Shown here: piece by piece, positions 10,646-21,629 of the stretch
How the letters are laid out: every line of letters starts with the position of its first letter
Numbering within the stretch: the stretch's first letter is position 1
Assembly (NCBI RefSeq): GCF_018991925.1
Contig: NW_024732238.1
Coordinates: 8,450,642 to 8,514,641, forward strand
DNA: 64,000 nucleotides
Reading direction: 5' to 3'
DNA from: Homarus americanus
Lineage: Eukaryota > Arthropoda > Malacostraca > Decapoda > Nephropidae
Program-made: the position numbers and the translations under genes
Notes under the pieces: generated by a model
Database searches by the model: none
The model's input: only the letters and a program-made list of their open reading frames with translations
What the model was told of the DNA's origin: nothing

Positions 10646-13123
10646 TATGTCTCGTGCTGGGTAGAAGCAAGACATATACCTTTATTAACAAGCCTCTGAC
10701 TGATGATTACAATAACATTGAAATATACATTAAAGGAAAATGTTTCAGAACATCACATCTGAGACAGAGACCTCAGAATGGACATCTTACCATTATGTCA
10801 CTGTAACAGAGTTTCATTCATACTGAGTTTCACAATATGCCTACTCAAATTGTTCATGATATGTCTGATTTATGAAGAGTGACTTAACAAATAATACTTG
10901 ATATTATAAGTGAACAGTTAGATTTCATACAGTACTACAGTACAGTACTGTAGGTACTGTATTTTGGTCTACATTGGGATCTGCCATGTTACTGATATGT
11001 TAATCCCATTGGTTTAACACTGAAATAAGGTTTCAAGTCAAGGGACTTGCAGGCAACAGAATCCCCTGTCCTCCTTAGTAAGTCATTTGTGGTTGTAAGT
11101 TTCAGTGTGGTAACAGTTGTTTCATGGCGCCTATTGCATTATGATACTATATGTTCACTCACCCCAGTTCGCCGTGATATCTCAGTGTTACGTATACCCT
11201 CGTTGTGAAGGGCATGATAGTACCTCTCTCATCTTGCAATGTCTCCCAAATAATTCCTCGTTCCACTCAATATAAGATCCCGTTGATGACTGGCATGGCG
11301 TTGGTATCCATTTACGACATCCACTCCGAGTCATGTAATATATGATCTGAAGCCACAGAGGATTCACATTTGAAAATGTATAAAGTACGGTATACTTATT
11401 CATGCTCTAAGGTTGCAGAAGTAGACTTACCAACCCTTCAGAAACATGTCAGGTAACATTGCTAGGAAAGCCTCGAATCACAGTGACCCCATGGGTAATG
11501 ATACCCTTTTTAGAGACTGTACATGTCTGTGTATGACGGGAGGACTTTCAGAGCTTCGGTAGCAATGATTGCCTTTTCATTGAAGAGTGTGACCCAGAAA
11601 GTACTGAGGGACTGACTGCTGCTTGAAGCTGTGGTGCAGTAATTCATCATAATATATTTCAATCAATTGTTCCTGTGGTTTAGGTGTGTTGTCATCTGGC
11701 AAATCTTCCACATTAACATTAAAAGGATTTCAAACACAACAATGTTTCTTGGTATCTTCAGCAGGAATAGTGTTCAAATTCTTCTCTCAGATTGTTCAAG
11801 TACTCCAAGACACTGCCATGAATTATCCTTAAAGTCTTCCAACATATGACCTAAGGATGATAATGGTCTCGTGATCCATTTGAATAGCTCGGCTCTCACA
11901 ACCCATTCGAACAGTTTGGTCACCCATAGTTTAAGAACTGCTGGGGTAGATGTACAGTTGACTCCACATGAACATACCACAGCCTGGGAGTTTGTGTGTG
12001 TGGGCTCGGGTGCAAGATGTGGCAACACAGCGCCGTAGTCAGGGCTGAATGAATGGGTGTGAAACAGTGTATTGTAATTACCCTGTTTGCAAGATACAAA
12101 CAATAAAGGAGATAAATAGATAAACAAACCTTGTAATACGTGTTATGTAGCATTGTTGTATAGCCACGACTGAGTGACTAGGACTGAACTACTGTACTGT
12201 ATTGGGAACCGGCAAACAGGGTGATCCACGGTTTCACACCCAAGACCACGGCGTTACGGTGCCACATCTCATACCCAAGTCCTCACACACTCCCAGGCTG
12301 TAATACAGTAACTGTATTACATTAAAACAAACTGTGAAAGATCTGATGGTCAGTTTAGGTTACAAATAAAACCCTTTGTATGAGGAGTAATCAGGTGATG
12401 ACATACAGTACAGTGTATAACTTCCGTTCAGTTAACTGATGATTTCCTTGCAAATACAGTACAGTGTTACAGTACACTTTACTATATAGGTACAGTACTA
12501 TAGATTCATTTTTCAGTCAATAAGTTTACCAAGCTCATTGTTTAATTGTCTGATCAAGGAGATGTTTGGTAGATAGTTTCTGGGAAGTTAAATTGACCAT
12601 TGTTTATAGACTCAGCAGAGTGGATGGTTGCAGGGTCCTTCCTGGAAATGAAGCAATTGGAATATTTGCTTGAGGTGTCAAGCCTTCATGGTAAATTAAT
12701 AAAGTTGGTGAGTTAGTAGGACCCTTGGTCACACATGATACTACCGTCGCTGTTTTATACAACTGAGAGACTTTTCAGTATGCAGTACAGTACAATACAG
12801 TGCAGTGCATTGCAGTGCAGTATATTGCTTTGAAGAGGTCAGAACTTAGTTTCATAATATCCTGAAACTGAAGCACTTATTTATAAAGTAACTATTATTT
12901 TTCACTTTGAATATTATCTTTTTCATTTCCATTTGTAATTTCTTTTTACCCTTGTCCCTCCCCCAAGGCCCTGTTGTGGGTCGATGACCTGTGCCCCGGG
13001 TGGGCTATTCACCATAAAAAAAATGCTAAGATGAATTTTATTTGGATTTATTCAATGTAGAACCCAATTTTTTTTTCTCTCTCTCTCTCTTCCTTCTCCT
13101 AACACTAAAGCATTTTGTGACTA
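10646..13123. other. Unassigned region with TACAG/TACTG clusters
   Basis: No gene recognised. Frames here are under 120 codons and show no family motif. TACAGTACTGTA-type clusters occur at 10927-10962, 12190-12200 and 12780-12830. A CT-rich tract lies just before 13090. Confidence 0.45.
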
Positions 13124-13428
13124 CAGTCAACCCTTACTTTACGCGGTTAATTCAACCCACAGGGTACCGCGGAAAGTGAGAAACGCGTAAAGTGAACAAC
13201 ATAACATATGTGATTAATTGAAATAGAGACCGGGTCGACCCCCAAACTCCACTTTTTGACGACACACAACTATGTTGTAGTAAAAATTTTATCTTAACTT
13301 TATGAAGGTTAAGTTAGGAAAAATAAAGGTTAGGTTAGGAAAACTAAAAGTTAGGTTTAACACTTACGTTAGTAGAAGAGATGGGTCGGCATACGGGGAT
13401 GGAGGCTGGTTCCGAGGCAGAGGGCAGG

Positions 13429-15342
13429 CTACTGGCCCTCAGGTGAGTCACCATCACTGTCATCCACACTTGTCAGGGCCTCCCTGACAAATCCCTCAAA
13501 GTCATCATCACTGTCTCTACCTCTGTCACTATCACTGGCTTGGGCTGGCTGTGGTGGGTTGCGGGTGAAGAGCTCTGTTATGCTTTGCTGATGGCCGGTG
13601 TTTATGTTGTCGTGATAAACCTTGAAGTAGGGCTCCATAGTCTGCAACAGCTGGGTAGTGAAGATTTCATACCTGTTTGCGTCAGGGTCGTCGGAAAGGA
13701 GGAGCTTGACTTTCTCATTACACTCGATGGCACCCCTTACATTACTATGGGATAAGTGGCGTTCTTCTTGGGATGACGCACCACCTGCCTCTTCACTGAC
13801 GTCATCGTCATCTACCATCTCGTCGGTAGTCACATCAGGATCCCTTATCACCTCCAGGATGTCGTCGTTGGTGGTCTCGGAGAAGCCTGCAGCTGTAACA
13901 CTCTGCGCAGCTTCTCTGGCAAGGTCCACTGCTACTGCAACAGTCTGAACCTCACCAGTCACAGATTTACTCTGCCTAACACCCGGAATGCCTTGCAACA
14001 CGTGTCTCCATGCGTGACGAACAGTTGCTACAGACAGCTGATCCCATGCCTCCACCAAGAAGTCCACAGCTTTCTTGACGTTGAATGTTCTCCAGAATTG
14101 TTTCAAAAGTACTTCTTGCTCTGCCAACTGTTGATCCTTGTCGTCTTCGCTCTTGCTATCGGTGTTGGTGTGACTCAGGTTACGCAACTCTTCCTTGGTG
14201 TTGGTGTAGTTGTTCAGCAGGTTGAATTTTTTCGTAGAGAATGCAGCTTTTACATTACAGATCAATTCTTGGTCCATGGGCTGTATTATAGACGTAGTGT
14301 TGGGAGGAAGGAAGACCACTTTTACGTTGGGGTGACGATCTATCAGTAGGGGCGAGTGTCCTGGTGCGTTGTCAAGCAGCAACAAAATCTTGAATGGAAC
14401 ATTCTGTTGCTCACAGAATTTCTTCACATCGGGAACGAAACAGTCATCAAACCAGGAGAGGGACAGTGTAGAGAACATCCACGCCTTACGTGCGGTCAGC
14501 CAGTGGACATTTAGCTTGGTCATGTCCATGCTCTTGTAGGCGTGCGGCTTGCGTGCTGTGTGGATCACTGATAACTTGAGCTTACAGGTACCGGAGGCAT
14601 TGGTGGTAAACAGGACGGTGATGCACTCCTTCTGCAACTTCCGGCCCCGACACTTGCTGGCATTCTTCACAAGGAAGGTCTTGGAAGGTAGCTTTTTCCA
14701 AAAAAGACCAGATTCGTCCATGTTAAACACCTGGTCGTCGGTGTACTGTCCTTCCTCCATAATCTCGCGTAAAAATGGAGGAAATTCCCTAGCCGCAACA
14801 CGGTCAGCACTAGCTTCTTCACCACCAATGTTGATATTGGTGATCTTGTTCTTCTTCTTAAACCTCTGTAACCACCCAGAGGAAGCATTAAAGGGTTTGG
14901 GCTCTGTAATTCCCATCTTTCATGACACTGCAGCATACAGTTCATGTGCGTACTCCTTAACAGAGCGCGTGTCCACCGCCATGTTCCGTCGCTCCTGACG
15001 CACCAAGTAGCTCACAAGTAATTTTTCCGTCTTGAGAAGCACCTGGTTGTGGAAATACTTGATCATAGAAGCACCTGTAGACTTTGTGATGTTCATGTGC
15101 TCCTTTATCTTGGCTGCATCCTTCTTTATCGTCCGGATCGTAGATTCGTTCACACCATGCTGGCGCGCCAAATCAACCTGTCTTGTTCCTTTCTCCAACT
15201 CTTGGATGATCTTGTACTTCACCTCGTAGCTTAAGGAATGTCGTGTCTTCTTTGGCTTAGGGCGGCTGGGTCCAGGCAAGGAAAGGTTTCTCTCTGGGGG
15301 CGGTGGTCCGGCGGAAGCCATTTTACAGAACAATGGATGCAC
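13429..15342 (-). pseudogene. Tigger/pogo-like transposase (CENP-B helix-turn-helix plus DDE), one in-frame TGA
   Basis: Role: cut-and-paste transposase of the pogo/Tigger branch of Tc1/mariner, which acts in the nucleus on its own terminal repeats at TA sites. The frame covers 636 residues plus one internal TGA at 14922-14920. Upstream is a 140-residue N-terminal part with MASAG at residue 8, a proline-rich leader, then a CENP-B-type HTH (about 34-76, YEVKYKIIQELEKG and QHGVNESTIRTIKKD). A second DNA-binding domain follows. The DDE core shows MDESG, LLLDNAPGHSP and IIQPMDQE, giving D209, D324 and D357 in full-length numbering (DD32D spacing). The C-terminus is acidic and Ser/Asp-rich. Codons continue in phase across the TGA (Ser-stop-Lys-Met), consistent with a CpG transition from CGA. 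No frameshift was seen, so inactivation looks recent. Start is uncertain: Met1 at 15342 or Met8 at 15321, which matches the MASAG start of the second copy. Confidence 0.9.
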
Positions 15343-15439
15343 GATTACATGGTGTGGCCTGGAGGGATGAAACTGCCGCGGCTAGGTCAAGCGTCGTCTT
15401 TCCTCCCTCCCCCGGGTGGACACATCATATTACTTAAAA

Positions 15440-15535
15440 CCAATTACAACTAGCAGCGGAGGGAGGTAGGGATGCATGGCCAATCACAGTCCTATACGTC
15501 ATATGACGTCACTGATAACGCAACAGAGACATGCA
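15440..15535 (-). promoter_or_regulatory. Putative Tigger transposase promoter: CCAAT and CRE-like sites
   Basis: About 140-200 bp upstream of the transposase start are CCAAT motifs (one at 15480-15484, another near 15450), TACGTCA (15495-15501) and a perfect CRE palindrome TGACGTCA (15504-15511). The related copy keeps CCAAT and TACGTCA at 17620-17641. Conservation between diverged copies supports a function, but promoter activity is inferred. Confidence 0.45.
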
Positions 15536-15600
15536 CTGCGCAACCTTACCGCGCGGCTTGCCGAGGCGGAGGCGGGAGCAGGTGGGAGGGGCGAATATTA

Positions 15601-17320
15601 ACAGCCTTGGGTTCTCATAGGAAAACTATTCCTTCAGTTACTGGTTATGATGTTGAGCACATCCTTACCAACTAAAAATGGAGATCTTATGTAGTCCTTT
15701 GCTTACTCTCATAATGTAGCTCTAATTTAACCATTTCGTTGCATTTCCCGCACTTGCCATTTTATTCTGGCTACTGCCAGGCGATTTTATTCAGCTTAAG
15801 GTAACCTCTCGCAGCCAAAGAGTTTAGGGATAGTCAAGAGTTCAGCTCAAATCTCTGAATATCTCAGTTTTTATACAAGTACTGGTACAGTATATTAATT
15901 TCCTCATCTGGTGCTTTCCACTCCTCAAAGAGAATAATCATGTTTTCACTAATTTGACCTGCCTCTACATTTTTACTCATCTCAGGAAGAGATTGAGGAG
16001 GGTTTGATTTAATTTGAGTAGGAATCACCTAGTCATCATCAGGAAGGTTTGAAGCTATGAGAAGCGGTCTGTTGATATTTTAGCTTCCTTTGTATATGGT
16101 GTGTAACCATGAAACCTTCGGGTTTGATAAATCTATGTAAATTATCAAGGACTGTACAAAATCCTAACTTATTCAACAACCTTTGAGAGGTGTGTACTGT
16201 ATCCTAATTGATCTTTAGGACTGTTCTGAAGTCCTTGTCATCTTTTAGTTGGTTGAAAGATTCTTCATTAGATTGGCCTCCATGAGAACAGTTTGGTTTG
16301 AACTCAAATGTAATAAAAAAAAAATTAAAATTCAGGCCAATTTTCTTTGTCCTTTTCATACTCTTCCTCGTAAATAAATTTTACCAAACACTTGAAGTGA
16401 AATTCATTTTCATAAATGTTTCTATGTTTCAAACTTTTAAGATACCTGTACTGTTTATATCTTTCACATGATCATTGTTTTTATAAATTCTCTGCTGTAC
16501 TGTACTGTACTGTACATACTGTACTGTACATACTGTACTGTACTGTACTGTACTGTACTGTACTGTACTGTACTGTACTGTGCTGTGCTGTGCTGTACTA
16601 GAATCATGATTAAAGAGATTTCACCTGTACTGGAAAAGAGTTACTGTACAGTACCAGGTCTTCATCCATATTCTTTTATGGTGAGATTTTTGAATCAAGA
16701 AATATTAACTACAAACTGTATTGTTCCGGGAAGTTAACAAAATTGACTCATAATTATTATTCCTGTATAATTATTAAAGTATTAATTTTTTGGGGGTACA
16801 GTATACAATTACTAAATAAAGAAGAATTTAGGACAATTAGTTGACACTTGAGCACCACCACCACCTCCCATTCCCAAGACTTCTGCCCAGAATTCCCTTT
16901 GCTCTCATAGACAACAGAATGCACTAAACCATTTCATGCTTTATGGATACATAATAAGAGGCTCTGCCCTGGATCAATTCTTTATCCCTTTGGCCATACA
17001 ATACAATTTTATGCCTCCCCCAATCTTTCCTTGTTTAGGCTCTGGGTACACTACTGTACTAGATGAAATGGTAAGATACTGTGTTGTATAAATAAGAAAA
17101 TCAGACATAATTAATTTAATACATTAATTTAGTACAGGTACAGAGATATCTTTACTTCACACATATTCACACATATACTTTTAATTTTTCTTATTTTATA
17201 CTTTTATATTATATTAAATTTATTTCCAAGCCACATTAGGGTATTGTAATGAGTTTTACACAATTTTTATAGTTTCATTACTTGTAAGAATGGCAACATG
17301 CCACATCATCCTCAGTTTTT
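15601..17320. other. Unassigned AT-rich region
   Basis: No gene recognised. It contains the TACTG microsatellite listed separately and several isolated TACTGTA/TACAGTA heptamers. Confidence 0.45.
16498..16599. repeat. (TACTG)n pentanucleotide microsatellite
   Basis: About twenty units of TACTG with two TACA interruptions, grading into TGCTG units at the right end. Shorter TACTG/TACAG tracts are scattered across the first 22 kb. Confidence 0.95.
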
Positions 17321-17879
17321 CCCCTTTTCTAAGTCCTGGATGATTTTGTATTTTACTTCGTAACTTAGGGCACGTCGTAACTTCCTGGGCTTGGGGCGGC
17401 TTGGTCCAGGTAATTCAAGGTTTTTCTGGGGTGGTGGGGGTCCAGCGGAAGCCATTGTTGAACAGATTAGCGGGCACAAGAGAGAACAGTATACGCGGAG
17501 ACTGAGAACAATGAGAGTGGCCCGGCTAGGTCAGTAGCTTCTTCCCTCCTGTGGCAGGCCACGTCATATTACATTAGACCAATCACAGCTAGTGGCGGAG
17601 GGAGGTAAGGATGTGTGGCCCAATCACAGTCCGATACGTCATAAGACATCAGCGATAACGCAACAGCGACATACTGCGCACCCCTCCCTGCGCCGCTTCC
17701 CGCGTATGGTCAAGAATGGACCGCGTGAATAAAAAATGGCGAGGCGCGTCTGGACCTCTCCAGCCGCTCGCCGCGTAAATGATGAAATTTACCGCGTAAT
17801 TAAAACATTTCATTCTGGCAAGGCACCGCGTAAATGACCAAACGCGTAAACAAAATCCGCATAAATCAAGACTATACTG
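17321..17879 (-). mobile_element. Truncated Tigger-like element, second family member
   Basis: The minus-strand 5' terminus ends at 17879 (ACTATACTG) with TA at 17880-17881, followed inward by ACGCGT/CCGCG sub-terminal motifs like those of the 13.1-kb element. The interior keeps the two-CCAAT and TACGTCA 5' region and the first part of the transposase, then stops near 17321 inside the HTH. It supplies the 5' terminus that the 13.1-15.6 kb copy lacks, and lies in the same orientation 2 kb away. Confidence 0.8.
17322..17455 (-). pseudogene. N-terminal fragment of Tigger-like transposase
   Basis: Starts MASAGPPPPQKNLELPGPSR at 17455 and continues KPRKLRRALSYEVKYKIIQD, then ends at EKG. It aligns with residues 8-51 of the 13.4-15.3 kb transposase, with several substitutions. 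Only the leader and the first helix of the CENP-B-type HTH remain; the DDE core is gone. Confidence 0.8.
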
Positions 17880-17881
17880 TA

Positions 17882-18060
17882 CATGTACAGTATCTTATGG
17901 TACAGGACTATACTGTATCAGGTAGATAGTCACTGTCTACCTGATACACTTCATATATAGTGCTGGAAAGAAATCCAGATATTAGAAGATTTTACAGTAA
18001 AATACCTGTAGTATAATAATTTAAGATTCTGTACCTGTACAGTATGTCTACATCCTGATG
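17882..18060. other. Short unassigned spacer
   Basis: TACAGTA/TACTGTA heptamers and a short inverted repeat (CAGGTAGATAG with CTATCTACCTG near 17920-17945). Nothing else recognised. Confidence 0.4.
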
Positions 18061-18393
18061 GTTTGAAAACTGTTTTAGAGTACAGTACCAGTGGTCCCCA
18101 AGCTTTTTATGCAAGTTGGCAACATTGAATGATCAGATGTATGGTGAGGGCCACACATCAAAAGAGGAAAGCTAATAAATTAGTTAATTACCTAATCACC
18201 AGTTTAACAAAATCAATTATAAAAAATATCACCCTTAAATGTAGGAATTTATATCAATACACTAGTCTAATCTCCCTCAAATGATAAAAGAATCATGAAA
18301 TTTAGTAAAACTAACCTTTTACGGAAAGACTCGGAGGCTGCACAAAAACAGTTTTCAAACCACAGGTTAACTATCACTGGTCTAGACCATAAT
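18061..18393. mobile_element. Possible hAT-like MITE or foldback fragment
   Basis: A perfect 16-bp inverted repeat, GTTTGAAAACTGTTTT, lies at 18061-18076 and 18345-18360. Just inside the left copy is ACCAGTGGTCCCC, and just outside the right copy is the inverse of ACCAGTGATAG. CAGTGGT(C/T)CCCAA ends are common in hAT-type MITEs, but I could not find a matching 8-bp target duplication. Confidence 0.4.
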
Positions 18394-21300
18394 TGACTTT
18401 GCAGAGCTTAAGAGAAGTTACTTTATCTTGGGAATTTGTGTACTGTAATTTTTCTACCTCCAACAACTCCCACTAGGAGTTAAACCTGTACTGTAGAGGT
18501 GTAAACTGTCTGGTAGCCCCAAGTGATCTGGTAAATTCTGTAGATGCTGTTCTCTTATCTTGCCGTGTCTGTACAGTACCTTCTTTATTCTTAATGTTTT
18601 TTGGGTAAGTGTGCAGGGAAGTCAAACACGGTGTATAAAAATAGGACTCTTCAGGGAATATGTTACACAGTGTACTATCCTGGGTTACAAGCACAATGTC
18701 TATACTAAGCTGGTTGTGACTCGCCGTTCAAGTTCCTTCCAATCTGTCAATCCATTGCTTTGGTAATGCATGATTGGAAGTGACGTGTGCTGAGACTATG
18801 CCCTAGTTAGATGGTGTGATTTAGGGTATGTGATTGCATCTGGCTGTCATCAGCAGATGGAAGGAAGTTGAACATTATGTACATGTTACGTGATAATACA
18901 GTGCTTATAGAAGTTTAGTGAGTAGGAAAACTTTATACTGTACACCACTTATAAAGAGCAACCCTCTAGTGTTACAATAGTGCCAGCTTCTTATACCGAC
19001 CAAAACTTTAAGGGTGAATGAGGGGATTGTATGGAGAGTTGCAGGTTAGACCATTGTTTCAATCAGGAATGATAAGTTATTGTAGGGTTGCTGTAGGTTT
19101 TGGAGAGCCAGGTGCTGTGCTGCTCATGTGGGTTGTAGAAGTGTAGGATAAACATAGTACAGTATTGGAGTTTTAAAAATCTTTTTATTTGTCTGTAATT
19201 ATAAATATTGCTGGAGGTATGTACGAGTTTATGAAGTCCAGACATGTACATATGATGTTGTTGTTAAAGTTAACTTTGATAAAGAACTATTAGCACAACA
19301 TTACTGAAACTTGTCTGTCATTAAGGGTTTATTCTGTCTGGGTGTACTGTATTCACAAAATGAAAACTGTTGTCCAGCCAGCACTGTGAGTCACGCTAGG
19401 GCAGGGAAAATAACTGCCAGCTCAAGAGAAGGCGAGGGAAATTTTTGCACAATAAGTCAGTTAGGATAGGTAAGGATAAGATTAGTACATACACCTGTAC
19501 AGTATGTAAAAGAAGAATTTAGTGGCAGCAGAGTAACAGGTTGACAGTTTTAAGAAGGAAGCATTTTGGTGACAGCAAAATCAAGTTCAAAAGTTTTAAG
19601 AGAAACTTTTCGTAGCAGAATTGTTAACAAAATGTCCATTGATAATGGCAGACAATATACTGTAAGCCTACCTAAAATTAATTTGGTTGCAGTAGAAAAG
19701 TTAACGAAAAGGCACCTGGCAGCTGCAAAGAATGAATTAAAAGACTGTATAAGATACTTAATTGTGGCAGACAATACTGTACACTGTACTTAGTAGGGTA
19801 TTTGTGGGTGAGTCGTATGTATTGAGTTTGGTGAAGACAATCTCTTCACTGAATTTTTGTTGATGACTGGGTGCTGGAGTATGATGGAAGGGGTGTTTGG
19901 TTGTGGTAGTCTCATACAGAGTTTTTTTTAAATTTTAATCAACTGCTATTTTATATTTTTTGTGGTGTATAAATTTGCCTGTACAATGGTTAACTGAGTG
20001 ACTATATTGCATCACCTCTACAATGGTATTTTAGTGGCTATATTTATTGTAATGACTGTATCATATTACTAAGCCTAAACTGTACAAATATTAACTTATT
20101 GACCATAATTCTTACTTCACCTGTACATATGTTAACCTGATTCTTTTAGCATGTGACTTTTCAGTAATCAACTGTGTACTGTACTGTACACAGATACTGT
20201 TACTATGGTGTCACATGGGCCCAGGTGTCACATGGGCCCCAGTCTGTCCTGTCTGACACAGACTAATTGTTAGGATTTATGGGATCTTGTTTCCTGAACT
20301 TAAACCACTTAATTAATAGATATTAATCTTAATGGGGCTCCCTGTTTTTTATAATTATTACCCCTTATGGGGCCCCAGTGCTAATAGCAAAGTTGGGGCA
20401 TGTTAGGATTGGGGCCCATTTGACCTGTAACCTACCATGTTTGAGTTGATTTTTTCCTTCCCAAAGTGCTTGTTTACAACTTCACATTAGCCAGGCATAC
20501 AAAGAATATCCCTTGCTAACGTTCGTATATAAATTTTTTGGTGTTTGTGTGTGTGTTTCATTAAGGTGGTCATATATGCCAGCGGCAGAAAAGTTATTCC
20601 TCAGACGTGGTCTGTATCAGTAATTGTTCCCCGGAGTGTAGCGAGAGGGTAATGCTTTCTATCCGTTCTTGTCTTAAGTTATATGGTACAGGCTTCTCAG
20701 ACGTGTTTGATAATCTGTTTAGTGCAGCATTTTCACTCTACAACGAGTTATGATTGCATTTTTTCCGTTTCCTGGTGTTATGTTGTGTAGTGTGTGTGTG
20801 TGTGTGTTAGTGAACAGGTTTTACTAGATCTTGTATAATTTGATGCCCAACTGTATTTATAGAAAGGTAATACTGAACAGTATATGTTGAACTTTATAGA
20901 ATATGAGTTTTGGAGAATATTAATTATCTTGAGGGAGAATTATTACCACCACAAAGTATTACAGTATTTATTAGTTGTTAATTTGAGTACCTGTATGCTG
21001 GAGTCAGTTGATCTCTTATGGTTTGTTCTTAGAAAGTAACTATTGTCTTTATTACTTATTGTTTTCATCATCACCCGTTATTATTAGTACAGTAATATTA
21101 TTCAGGGTGGGAAAAACATGGTTATAGTAAAAATTAAAGTAAATAAACCATGTTTTGGTTTTTTTTTATTATTTTCTTGAGTTGGCACAATCAGTTGCAT
21201 TGATTTAGCTTTCACATTTCAATAAAGAACTGTGCAGTACAGTAGTATATTTTCATCATAAACTGTTGCCTGGGAAGATACTGGAAGTATAATGTGTTGT

Positions 21301-21629
21301 CTAATGGTAGACCCTGCTGCCATATGGCATCTAAAAATTGTGACCAAGTCTCAATTGTTTCTCTTTCTTTGACAACATAACAGACATGAATCGTTTCTCA
21401 CTCTTAATTTGTTTATTTTTTCCATTCTTTTCACCCCAGGTTCCAATGTGGGGCTCTGGACTTGCCGAGTTATCCCAAATTCCAACTTATTGAGGTATTC
21501 CCCCCCCCCTACACAAATACAACATTAAAAAATTATCGACCCATATATGTGTACAGTACAGTACATGTAATTACTAAATGTAAAAAATAACACTTACCAG
21601 CACTGCAGGTGATTGAGCATCATATTAGG
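18394..21629. other. Unassigned region
   Basis: No gene or long repeat recognised. Around 20210-20450 are several GGGCCC(A/C) and TTAGGATT(G/T) motifs that recur at other places in the window. Short (GT)n tracts lie near 20545 and 20795. Confidence 0.45.

Larger units (their letters stand above)
13124..15600 (-). mobile_element. Tigger-like DNA transposon, nearly complete, 5' terminus lost
   Basis: The 3' terminus is a CAGTCAACCCTTACTTTACG repeat at 13124 beside TA (13122-13123), with sub-terminal ACGCG motifs. The minus-strand transposase frame lies at 13429-15342, and a GC-rich 5' region with CCAAT and CRE-like sites runs to about 15595. There the similarity to the related copy at 17.3-17.9 kb stops and no second terminus is found. 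The element is therefore truncated on its 5' side and probably immobile in cis. Confidence 0.85.
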
